Shown one piece after another: positions 1 through 6,423 of a DNA stretch of 6,878 nucleotides. Made by a program: the position numbers and the translations under genes. The notes below the pieces were generated by a model. It was not told the DNA's origin, did not search any database, and worked only from the letters and a program-made list of their open reading frames with translations. Origin of the DNA: Planctomycetia bacterium (GTDB taxonomy: Bacteria; Planctomycetota; Phycisphaerae; Phycisphaerales; UBA1924); assembly GCA_005776545.1 (NCBI GenBank), contig SXOY01000079.1:1-6878 (forward strand), given 5' to 3'. The first letter of the stretch is position 1, and each line of letters begins with the position of its first letter.

Positions 1-1
1 C

Positions 2-889
2 GCGATGGAATATGTGCCGGGAGCACTCTTGCCCGTTATGCAATTGGTAGATGCGGGGACCATCGAATTGGTCCGCTCATTTGGATTAGAAGTGGTTTCA
101 AGTGCTGATCTGGTGCAAATGTGTATCGCGCGCTGGAGTCCCGAAGCAAGATCCGTGCATGCGCAATCGGCGAAGCTGGTTCATCAAGCCAAAGACGATG
201 CGTTTGATCTGATCCGGACTGCCCATCGAAATGGCAAAGAAATCAACGAATACCAGGTGCAGCAATTCATCGTCGACCGCTTCAATCAGCATGGGTTGCA
301 ATACCCAGACCCACCGATTGTCGGTGTAAACGCTCACGGTGGCGACCCCCACTTTGAAGTCTCCTCAAAAAACCCCTCGCCCATCAAACCCGGCGACTGG
401 GTGCTGATCGACCTCTGGGCACGCATTCCCGGCGATCACAACATCTATTCAGACATCACTTGGACCGGGTTCTGCGGCAAAGAAGTCCCCGCTCGCCACA
501 ACGAAGTCTTCCGCGCAGTGCTCGCCGGACGCGATGCCGCCATCGACTTCTGCATGGCCGCGTGGAAACGCAAAGAGACGATTCAGGGATGGCAGATCGA
601 CCAGGCCTGCATTGATGCGATTCAGGCTCGCAACCTGGGGCAGTTCATCCGCCACCGCACCGGCCACTCGCTATCGCCTGGGTCGCGTGTCCACGGAATC
701 GGTGTCAATATCGATAACCTCGAAACGCACGACACGCGGACAGTCCTCCCCGGAGTTGGTTTTACAATAGAGCCAGGTCTCTATCTCCCCGAGTTTGGAG
801 TTCGTAGCGAAATCAACATGTGGATTAATCCACAAACTGGTCCTGAATTAACCAGCGAGATCCAACGCGACCCAATCCTCATCGCCTGA
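2..889 (+). CDS. M24-family metallopeptidase (Xaa-Pro aminopeptidase/prolidase type), 5' end cut off by the window
   Basis: Predicted cytoplasmic metal-dependent peptidase of the pita-bread (M24) fold, which typically removes an N-terminal residue next to proline or splits Xaa-Pro dipeptides. Counting from the first in-window ATG (position 5), the five expected metal ligands are visible: Asp136 (LIDLWAR), Asp150 (SDITWTGF), His221 (HRTGHS), Glu256 (TIEPGLY) and Glu269 (RSEIN). A second His follows at 230 (VHG). The first 38 residues read like the end of the N-terminal creatinase-like domain (DAGTIELVRSFGLEVVSSAD), and the frame is open to the left edge, so the true start lies upstream and the in-window ATG is probably internal. 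The exact substrate cannot be read from the sequence. The active-site wording differs from classical prolidases (TWT for TRT, HG for HE), which I believe is normal for a planctomycete-rich subgroup. Family assignment is confident; specificity is not. Confidence 0.9.
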   Translation, partial: AMEYVPGALLPVMQLVDAGTIELVRSFGLEVVSSADLVQMCIARWSPEARSVHAQSAKLVHQAKDDAFDLIRTAHRNGKEINEYQVQQFIVDRFNQHGLQYPDPPIVGVNAHGGDPHFEVSSKNPSPIKPGDWVLIDLWARIPGDHNIYSDITWTGFCGKEVPARHNEVFRAVLAGRDAAIDFCMAAWKRKETIQGWQIDQACIDAIQARNLGQFIRHRTGHSLSPGSRVHGIGVNIDNLETHDTRTVLPGVGFTIEPGLYLPEFGVRSEINMWINPQTGPELTSEIQRDPILIA

Positions 890-905
890 TAACTGTTTTT
901 GTGCC

Positions 906-930
906 GAAAAACGCGGTTTTTCTTTCTTAT
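906..930 (+). terminator. Possible weak intrinsic terminator after the M24 gene
   Basis: A perfect 7-bp inverted repeat (GAAAAAC, loop GCG, GTTTTTC; arms 906-912 and 916-922) begins 17 bases after the stop codon and is followed by a T-rich run. The stem is AT-rich and therefore weak, so termination here is only a possibility. Confidence 0.3.
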
Positions 931-938
931 TATCCGAC

Positions 939-967
939 TTGATCCGGACAAAACCCCGTCATAGTAT
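939..967 (+). promoter_or_regulatory. Candidate sigma70-type promoter for the DUF1579 gene
   Basis: TTGATC (939-944) and TAGTAT (962-967) are separated by exactly 17 bases, each matching four of six consensus positions. Transcription would start near 974, giving a leader of about 95 bases before the ATG at 1070. It is the best-spaced box pair I found in the 180-base gap, but this is a pattern match only. Confidence 0.4.
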
Positions 968-1069
968 TTGTTCGCAACTTGATTGGTGCGGGAGTTATCT
1001 CGCCCGGTTGCGTTCACGGATTCGCGCATCATGCGCTGATTCCAATTCAAACCGCACGGAGGTTTTAGT

Positions 1070-1792
1070 ATGAAGCTCGCACTTTCACTCGTCGCACTCG
1101 CTGGTCTCGCAACCGTCTCAATCGGGGAACCACCCGCCAAACCGGCGCCAGCGGCTACACCAGCAACCAAAACCACCGCCGCGACACCAACGGGAAAGCC
1201 AGTAGAGATCAAGGCCCCGACTCAGGAAGAGATGATGGCTGCGTGGGCAGAAATGAACAAGCCCGGCGCTGAGCATGCAGAACTCGCCAAGACGATTGGC
1301 GACTGGGATATGACCATCAAGTCAATTAACCCCATGGATCCGACTCAGACCAGCACAGACAAGGGAACCGAAAAAGTCGAATGGCTCATCGAAGGCCGCT
1401 ACGTGAAATGTACCACAGTCGGCCAAATGGGCGGCGGGAACTTTGTGGGCTTTGGCATCAACGGCTACAACACCGTGACCAAGAAATTCGAGACCACCTG
1501 GATCGACAACATGTCGACCGGCCAGATGGCCTATGTCGGAACCATGGATGCCAATCACAACCTCTCGATGGACTGCCAGTACGATGACCCGATGACCGGT
1601 ACCAAGAAGATCAGCCGCATGGTCTGCACCTGGACCGATGCCAATACCCGCGGCTTCAAGATGTACGAAGTCGATGGCAGCAAAGAAACCCTCATGATGG
1701 AAGCTACCTACACCCGCAAGGCCACAGCCACCGGCACCGCCAAGCCAGTGGAAACCACCAAGACAGTAGAAACCAAGAAAACCACCAAGTAA
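1070..1792 (+). CDS. Exported DUF1579-family protein
   Basis: A 240-residue protein of unknown biochemical function. Residues 1-19 form a short signal-peptide-like segment (Lys3, then a hydrophobic stretch to Ile-Gly), so export is likely. Residues 20-45 are a low-complexity Ala/Pro/Thr linker. The folded part, about 51-216, matches the DUF1579 pattern as I remember it: a His-x-x-Leu then Gly-Asp-Trp near 69-79, EGRY at 108-111, GFGINGYN at 127-134 and the most characteristic block, WIDNMSTG, at 144-151. The protein ends in a Thr/Lys/Glu-rich tail (about 217-240). The start is supported by GGAGG (1058-1062) seven bases before the ATG. It appears to be a single-gene unit, with its own candidate promoter and a strong terminator just downstream. 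Three Cys residues (114, 169, 186) are present in a predicted exported protein; whether they pair is unknown. Family call is good; role is unknown. Confidence 0.85.
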   Translation: MKLALSLVALAGLATVSIGEPPAKPAPAATPATKTTAATPTGKPVEIKAPTQEEMMAAWAEMNKPGAEHAELAKTIGDWDMTIKSINPMDPTQTSTDKGTEKVEWLIEGRYVKCTTVGQMGGGNFVGFGINGYNTVTKKFETTWIDNMSTGQMAYVGTMDANHNLSMDCQYDDPMTGTKKISRMVCTWTDANTRGFKMYEVDGSKETLMMEATYTRKATATGTAKPVETTKTVETKKTTK

Positions 1793-1816
1793 TCACGTTT
1801 GATTCGTTTCAAAAAC

Positions 1817-1848
1817 AAAGAGGGAGCCGAACTTTCGGCTCCCTCTTT
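1817..1848. terminator. Strong bidirectional intrinsic terminator between converging genes
   Basis: Perfect 14-bp inverted repeat (arms 1817-1830 and 1835-1848) around the four-base loop ACTT, with a GC-rich core (GGGAGCCG/CGGCTCCC). It lies 24 bases after the DUF1579 stop on + and 16 bases after the cyclophilin stop on -. The arm ends are AAAG and CTTT. On + the hairpin runs into CTTTCATTTG; on - it runs into CTTTGTTTTTG, so a U-rich tail exists in both directions. It most likely ends both transcripts. Confidence 0.92.
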
Positions 1849-1864
1849 CATTTGTCACCTTGCT

Positions 1865-4204
1865 TCATGCGTCACGAAACCTGGGATCCATCAGATTCCA
1901 CACAATTCCCGATGCACTTGCGGTTGCCGAGACCCACGCACCGGTCTGCGTGTCGCGTCGCATGTATTCGGCGATGCCCGCGATCGGTCCCGCGCCGGAT
2001 GTTCCAATCACCGAGATCGCGTAGTTTCGGAACTCTGTTCCGCTGTTGATCTTCGCCATCACAGAGCTGATCTCGTGCGTCTGGAATGTCGCAAAACCTA
2101 ATGCAGCAGGTGATAGCGGCGAAGAATCAATCGTTACACCATCACTGAAGTGGAATCTCAAACTCACGCTGAATGGCCCTGCAGCCGCACCCGGAATGAA
2201 CGGGTTATATACGCGCACTGATTCGATCAGGCTCGTTCCCGCGCGGGCCGGATCAATCAACCCCGCTGATGCAATGTACGCGCTGGTGCCGACAACGCTG
2301 GTCGCCATCGCGCTCGCGCCATCGGCCTTGATCACACCAGGTTGATTTCTTGCGGTGGTGTCAATCGATGTGTACTGCACATGCATTGCAATGGGACTTG
2401 ACCACCGTGCTGAAATGTGTTCGCCGGCGGTAATGCCAAGTGCGGCCACATCAATATCTGTCCGAAGCCCCGCACCAATATTAAATCCGCTGGTCGTGAT
2501 CGCCCCATTACTGCGAGTAAAGCTAAAGGTAATAACGCCGCCTGCATTCGTCGGATTGAGGACGCTCAGGAACGACACAATATTGCCACTGGGAACCAGC
2601 ACATCCGCGGCAACCCCATCACCCGCGCCATAGTTGGGCGATCCGGTGACATTCCAACCCGGAGTAGCACCCGCAACCTGCGGCCCCGTGGTTGCGATAT
2701 CAAAGTCTGAAAGGCTCGCGCTGATCGGGACCGTGCTGGTCAGCACCGCGCTGTAGGTGCCCGCAACCAGCCCCATGTTGTGAACTTCAACCCCGCCGCG
2801 GCGATAGGCATTTACATCGAAATTGAACGGCGTACCAAATGCACCCGAAGCGTCATAGAACTGAACACTCACAGTTCCAGGGTTTGAAGACAAGCTAACC
2901 CATGACAGGAACTCTCTCGAGTTTGTATTGCGCTCAATGCGTGGGAAAGTCCACTGCATGTACGGCGCTTGAGCGCCCACAGAGAACCCGTGGATCGCCG
3001 AAGCTGTTCCCGCTTCCGCGGTATCCGCCCCGAAATCGTGCCGATTAAACGCTGCTTCTACGCCGCGAGGCGAGCTCACGGTCGCTGCGATGCTTGATTG
3101 AACTACGAGCGAGTATGGAACGCCCGAGCGTACCAGATTCAAGTTACCATTGTTGAAATCGGAAATCGGAATGTTCAGACTTGCATTGGCATTAAGAACA
3201 CCCGATGAAATAATCTGCTCGCGTGCGCCATCTTCATACCGTGCCAGCACCTGGTACCAGGCGATCCCATCGTTGCGATTCACAAGCCCAAGCGATTCGA
3301 TGCTTGATGCTGTCCGGTGCCCATCGCTGAACGCCATCTGATATTCAAGATAGCCATTTCCGCCAGCAGTCTTTACCACTTCAGCATTCACAACATACAC
3401 AAGATTGCTCGCCCCCAGATCGGATGCCCTGGTGAGGAACTGCACCGGGACTTCGCTCATTGAACTGCGGTTATCTACGCCTCCAGATGGTGGCGCAAAG
3501 AATGTCGCATTCGTCAAGTTGTATCGAGTCAACCCGTGAATCGCTGTCACCACATCCCAGCCCTGAATCACGCGGCCAAAAACCGCGTATCCATCGCTGT
3601 TCGCACTCGGATTAAGGAATGCGTTGTTGGTCATGTTAAAGAAGAACTGGCCGGTTGCCGAATTGCGCGAATTTGTCCGCGCCATGGCAATGGTTCGCTC
3701 AACATTTGTGCGGCCGGTGTTCTCAAGCACGATTGGGTTGTCGTTAGAAATCTGCGCGAGGCGATACACCCCATCGCCATCAGCATCGACGTTAAACCCG
3801 CCGCCCTGCAACGCAAACGGTGTCCCGCTCGGCCGCGCCTGCCCCGGCGCAGTGGTCGTTCCCTGCGGCTCTTGCTGCGCGGAGCGGTGGAAGAACGTGT
3901 CATCGTACTTTCCACCATTTACATAGTTCAGGAAGTTCGCAGTTGTAATTGGGGCCTGCGAACTGAACAGCTCGACATCCACATCGCCAAGAGAAGTCTC
4001 AAACCGCACTACTGCGTTGTTGGGATTTTCCAGCATTGCCAACGTGGGCAGCGCGGTGTTTGCAAACAACTGGCGGCTTTCAAGAATGCCAAAAAAGTCC
4101 GGGTTGCCCGCAGCGACCTTGCCAGCCCGACGCAGTTTGACGCCCGTTGCTGACAAACGTGACCATGCACCCCGCAGTGACTTCAATATCGTCCGGTCCG
4201 ACAT
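1865..4204 (-). CDS. Predicted exported cyclophilin-type peptidyl-prolyl cis-trans isomerase with C-terminal beta-rich repeat modules
   Basis: A 779-residue protein (numbered from the ATG at 4204). The N-terminus has a basic stretch ending in LESRQLFA (41-48), resembling the planctomycete LEPR-x-LL signature, so an extracytoplasmic location is inferred. A cyclophilin domain follows at about 65-280: YDDTFFHR (100-107, catalytic Arg107), FALQGGGF (130-137), TIAMAR (171-176), GQFFFNM (185-191) and YAVFGRV (206-212). Relative to E. coli-type cyclophilins it has about 18 extra residues after FHR, and an acidic DADGDG loop (140-145). Residues ~272-753 appear to hold four degenerate modules of roughly 110-120 residues (see findings). 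No C-terminal sorting motif was recognised. The frame also offers an ATG at 4219 and a GTG at 4243; I prefer 4204 because only it has a well-placed GGAG. Isomerase activity is inferred from family; substrate unknown. Confidence 0.85.
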   Translation of the reverse strand: MSDRTILKSLRGAWSRLSATGVKLRRAGKVAAGNPDFFGILESRQLFANTALPTLAMLENPNNAVVRFETSLGDVDVELFSSQAPITTANFLNYVNGGKYDDTFFHRSAQQEPQGTTTAPGQARPSGTPFALQGGGFNVDADGDGVYRLAQISNDNPIVLENTGRTNVERTIAMARTNSRNSATGQFFFNMTNNAFLNPSANSDGYAVFGRVIQGWDVVTAIHGLTRYNLTNATFFAPPSGGVDNRSSMSEVPVQFLTRASDLGASNLVYVVNAEVVKTAGGNGYLEYQMAFSDGHRTASSIESLGLVNRNDGIAWYQVLARYEDGAREQIISSGVLNANASLNIPISDFNNGNLNLVRSGVPYSLVVQSSIAATVSSPRGVEAAFNRHDFGADTAEAGTASAIHGFSVGAQAPYMQWTFPRIERNTNSREFLSWVSLSSNPGTVSVQFYDASGAFGTPFNFDVNAYRRGGVEVHNMGLVAGTYSAVLTSTVPISASLSDFDIATTGPQVAGATPGWNVTGSPNYGAGDGVAADVLVPSGNIVSFLSVLNPTNAGGVITFSFTRSNGAITTSGFNIGAGLRTDIDVAALGITAGEHISARWSSPIAMHVQYTSIDTTARNQPGVIKADGASAMATSVVGTSAYIASAGLIDPARAGTSLIESVRVYNPFIPGAAAGPFSVSLRFHFSDGVTIDSSPLSPAALGFATFQTHEISSVMAKINSGTEFRNYAISVIGTSGAGPIAGIAEYMRRDTQTGAWVSATASASGIVWNLMDPRFRDA

Positions 4205-4213
4205 GCTTGAAAA

Positions 4214-4217
4214 CTCC
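4214..4217 (-). promoter_or_regulatory. Ribosome binding site supporting the cyclophilin start at 4204
   Basis: On the - strand GGAG lies nine bases before the ATG at 4204. The alternative ATG at 4219 has no purine-rich site upstream, and the GTG at 4243 is directly abutted by AAAGG with no spacer. This favours the 779-residue form over the 792-residue one, but spacing is at the long end of the usual range. Confidence 0.45.
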
Positions 4218-4344
4218 ATAGCTTGACATTTGATGCAGCGCACCCTTTATCCGCACCAACTACTTCTTCGGTTCGGCCCTCTTCGACCTGCCGCGGTTCC
4301 TTCGCAGCGATCTTCGTTGGCACATTCGTGCCCGGGCTACATAT

Positions 4345-4373
4345 AGCATACACACCGGTTCACCTGGACGCAA
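4345..4373 (-). promoter_or_regulatory. Candidate sigma70-type promoter for the cyclophilin gene
   Basis: On the - strand TTGCGT (4368-4373) and TATGCT (4345-4350) are 17 bases apart, matching three and four of six consensus positions. The predicted leader to the ATG at 4204 is about 130 bases and contains a small hairpin (GGCAC/GTGCC, 4319-4332). No clear terminator for fabF was found in the same 210-base gap, so read-through from acpP-fabF is also possible. Confidence 0.3.
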
Positions 4374-4414
4374 TCCTGTTTCGCATCACGATCGCCTAAT
4401 GCCTATCAAAATCC

Positions 4415-5689
4415 TTACTCGTAACGGCCAATCAACAGGGTCACATTGTGTCCGCCAAACCCAAAGGTGTTGTTCATGGCGTAACGAATCCGCCGCTCAC
4501 GGGCTGAATTCGCCACAAAGTCGATATCAAAGTCCGGCTCGGGGTTGCTGAGATTGATCGTGGGAGCAATAACTCCGTCTCGAACCGCGTGGATACACGC
4601 GATAAGTTCCACCGCGCCCGAAGCTCCCAGGCAGTGCCCGTGCATGCTCTTGGTTGAACTCATCATCAAACGTCCACCCGCACTCTTGCGAGCCAAGTCA
4701 CCAAACACGCTCGTCACAGCGTGTACTTCGGCTTTATCACCCAGCGGGGTGCTTGTTCCGTGAGCGTTCACATATTCAATGTCGCTGGTATTCAGACCCG
4801 AACCCTTGAGCGCGATCCGCATCGACCGGGCTGCGCCTGAGCCTTCAGGATCTGGTGCCGTAATGTGATTTCCATCGGTCGAAATCCCGCCACCCATCAT
4901 CTCAGCGTAAATCGTCGCCCCGCGCTTCAGCGCATGCTCTTCTGTTTCCAGGATGAACATCGCCGCACCTTCAGCTAGCACGAACCCGTCGCGATCTTTG
5001 TCAAATGGTCGACTCGCCTGTTGCGGAGCTTCGTTTCTTGTCGACAGCGCCCGCATGGTCATGAACGCGCCGATACACAACGGTGTCACCGCAGCTTCTG
5101 CGCCGCCCACCACCATGACATCCGCTTCGCCCCGTCGCATCGTATGAATCGCATCAACACTTGCGTGTCCGCTCGATGCACACGCTGTGGCGTGCGTACT
5201 CGAAGGGCCTCGCAACGCAAACCGGATCGAAATATTGCCCGCCGTCGCATTTGCCATCAACCGCGGCACAGTAAACGGACTCAGCCGATCCGGGCCACGC
5301 TCAAAAAGCGTTACCATTCCCTCTTCGATCGTGCGAATTCCGCCGATCCCCGAGCCGATGATGATCCCGCAACGCGTCGAATCTTCTTTGGAAAAATCGA
5401 TTCCGGAGTGCCTGACCGCTTCCGTGGCAGCTTCCATGCCCAAAACCGTCACGCGGTCAAGCCGCTTGGCCTCACGGTGCTCGACCAGAGAGGGCGTCCA
5501 GTTCTTGATCTGGCCGCCAAATCGAACCGTGTATTTTTCAGCAAACGGAACGAACTCCGCGCCTTCGATCGAAGAAATTCCACTGCGCCCGGTGCGCATT
5601 CCTTCCCACGTAGTCGCCGCATCGTGACCGAGATTGGTCACCGCGCCGATTCCTGTGATTACCACACGGGTTGAGCGAGCACTAGACAT
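4415..5689 (-). CDS. fabF: Beta-ketoacyl-[acyl-carrier-protein] synthase II
   Basis: Condensing enzyme of type II fatty acid synthesis: it joins malonyl-ACP to an acyl-ACP with loss of CO2 to lengthen the chain by two carbons, in the cytoplasm. At 424 residues it is slightly longer than the roughly 410 usual for FabF. The thiolase-fold catalytic set is complete: Cys170 in ATACASSGHA, His310 in NAHGTSTPLGD, Lys347 in STKSM and His352 in GHCLGASGAVE. The C-terminal FGFGGHN loop (410-416) is also intact. The N-terminus VVITGIGAVTNLG is canonical and supports the ATG at 5689, which has GGAAG six bases upstream. It starts 29 bases after the acpP stop on the same strand, so the two are almost certainly co-transcribed and the product acts on that carrier protein. 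One oddity is His350 in KSMHGH, where Thr is the more familiar residue. FabB is less likely because of the adjacent acpP and overall wording. Confidence 0.96.
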   Translation of the reverse strand: MSSARSTRVVITGIGAVTNLGHDAATTWEGMRTGRSGISSIEGAEFVPFAEKYTVRFGGQIKNWTPSLVEHREAKRLDRVTVLGMEAATEAVRHSGIDFSKEDSTRCGIIIGSGIGGIRTIEEGMVTLFERGPDRLSPFTVPRLMANATAGNISIRFALRGPSSTHATACASSGHASVDAIHTMRRGEADVMVVGGAEAAVTPLCIGAFMTMRALSTRNEAPQQASRPFDKDRDGFVLAEGAAMFILETEEHALKRGATIYAEMMGGGISTDGNHITAPDPEGSGAARSMRIALKGSGLNTSDIEYVNAHGTSTPLGDKAEVHAVTSVFGDLARKSAGGRLMMSSTKSMHGHCLGASGAVELIACIHAVRDGVIAPTINLSNPEPDFDIDFVANSARERRIRYAMNNTFGFGGHNVTLLIGRYE

Positions 5690-5718
5690 GCTTTACTTCC
5701 AGGCTCAGGCAGTCGAGC

Positions 5719-5967
5719 TTATTCGCCACCGCGGTTGGCCATGATAAATGTAATGGCATCGCCAACGGATTTGATTTTTTCTGCCTGATCATCAGGAATT
5801 GAGGTCTCGAATTCATCTTCGAATTCCATAACCAACTCGACCTGATCAAGTGAATCTGCGTTCAGATCCTCTACAAAGCGAGTGCCGCGGCTGATCTTGG
5901 TCTTGTCGGTGCCCATTTGCTCGGCCACGATTTCGATCACTTTCGCTTCAATCTGTTGCTCTGTCAC
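5719..5967 (-). CDS. acpP: Acyl carrier protein
   Basis: Small acidic carrier protein that holds fatty acyl intermediates on a 4'-phosphopantetheine arm. The 82-residue product has the standard ACP pattern: helix I (about 3-17), then EDLNADSLDQVELVMEFEDE (33-52), with Ser39 of the DSL motif as the attachment site, followed by the helix II acidic face that docks on partner enzymes. SIPDDQAEKIKSVGDA (56-71) is also typical. The frame is open further upstream to 6030, but the start is placed at the GTG at 5967 because GGGAGG lies six bases before it and because the resulting length and TEQQIEAKV opening match the family; the extra residues would not. It is the first gene of a two-gene acpP-fabF unit with a good promoter and an inverted repeat in its inferred leader. 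Confidence 0.96.
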   Translation of the reverse strand: MTEQQIEAKVIEIVAEQMGTDKTKISRGTRFVEDLNADSLDQVELVMEFEDEFETSIPDDQAEKIKSVGDAITFIMANRGGE

Positions 5968-5973
5968 GACGGA

Positions 5974-5979
5974 CCTCCC
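5974..5979 (-). promoter_or_regulatory. Strong ribosome binding site that fixes the GTG start of acpP
   Basis: On the - strand GGGAGG lies six bases before the GTG at 5967. It is the strongest Shine-Dalgarno match upstream of any gene on this strand of the window and rules in favour of the non-ATG start over more upstream in-frame codons. Confidence 0.85.
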
Positions 5980-6009
5980 GAACAAAGTTAAACCTGTAAC
6001 CATTCCCCC

Positions 6010-6035
6010 CTCAGATGTGCTAAAACACATCTGAG
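6010..6035. repeat. Perfect 10-bp inverted repeat in the acpP leader
   Basis: CTCAGATGTG (6010-6019) and CACATCTGAG (6026-6035) are exact reverse complements around a six-base spacer. The element lies between the acpP promoter and its ribosome binding site, about 30 bases upstream of GGGAGG and about 45 bases downstream of the predicted transcription start. No T-run follows on either strand, so it does not look like an intrinsic terminator. It could be an RNA hairpin or a DNA operator. I could not match it to the fatty-acid regulator sites I know (FapR, FadR, FabT). Confidence 0.7.
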
Positions 6036-6088
6036 AACGGATCCACTCTAACCAGCTCCGGCTTGAAGCCCAGCCTCTGGCAGTGGCG

Positions 6089-6116
6089 ATTATACCCGAT
6101 CCGATCCCCCGGTCGA
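6089..6116 (-). promoter_or_regulatory. Promoter of the acpP-fabF unit
   Basis: On the - strand a perfect TATAAT (6089-6094) follows TCGACC (6111-6116, four of six consensus positions) at 16-base spacing. Transcription would start near 6082, giving a leader of about 115 bases that includes the inverted repeat at 6010-6035. It is the best -10 box in the window. Confidence 0.6.
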
Positions 6117-6423
6117 TAACCAGCCGCTACTTTGCGCCGGCTTCTCGGTCCACCCCTATACCCCACATGCGCCGATTCTTCCGTTAGAAACCATCCACTA
6201 CCCCAATTGTGCGCCTTGACAAGCGCTGAAACGAAACCCCAGACTCGTTCCGTGCGCATCCTTTTCCGATAGGGCAATGCGGCAGGATGCCCAGTGGCTG
6301 GATTTGAGTTGTTTGAATCCGCCCGCCAGTCGTGCAGTCACTCGCACTTCTGAAATTTCGAGGGGTCGCACGAAACGTGGTGGAACAGGCTTCGTGTGCG
6401 CTGGCTTGCCCGGGGGTGTTGTT
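6117..6423. other. Divergent intergenic region without a recognisable gene
   Basis: About 300 bases between the acpP promoter and the DUF1444-type gene. Short open frames on - exist (for example 6020-6277 with a TTG start, and 6198-6539 overlapping the real gene), but their products resemble nothing known and have no convincing start signals. No tRNA, tmRNA, RNase P or SRP RNA signature was seen. It should hold the promoter of the + gene; an exact TTGACA occurs at 6216-6221 but lacks a good partner box. Other structure is minor: an 8-bp palindrome GAAATTTC at 6352-6359 and a 6-bp inverted repeat CACGAA/TTCGTG at 6369-6396. Confidence 0.5.
6412..6416 (+). promoter_or_regulatory. Atypical G-only ribosome binding site for the DUF1444-type gene
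   Basis: GGGGG lies seven bases before the ATG at 6424. It can pair with the CCUCC of 16S rRNA if one G-U wobble is accepted. It favours 6424 over the in-frame ATG at 6277, which has AGGG only two bases upstream. Confidence 0.4.

Noticed and set aside
1024..1036. GCGCAT/ATGCGC palindrome in the leader of the DUF1579 gene
   Set aside because: With a one-base loop it is a poor hairpin, and short GC palindromes are expected by chance.
3536..4153. 205-codon open frame on + inside the cyclophilin gene
   Set aside because: It is an antisense shadow of a frame with clear cyclophilin motifs; the product is Arg/Cys-rich and unlike a real protein.
4205..4414. Terminator after fabF
   Set aside because: I found only short or interrupted stems and no T-run on the - strand after the fabF stop.
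5021..5674. 217-codon open frame on + inside fabF
   Set aside because: It is an antisense shadow of a highly conserved gene; the product is Arg/His-rich with no domain.
6216..6245. Exact TTGACA followed by CAGACT at 18 bases, as promoter of the DUF1444-type gene
   Set aside because: The -10 candidate matches only three of six positions and the leader would be about 170 bases; not strong enough to call.
6020..6277. 85-codon open frame on - upstream of acpP
   Set aside because: It starts with TTG, has no ribosome site, matches no family I know and runs through the best promoter in the window.
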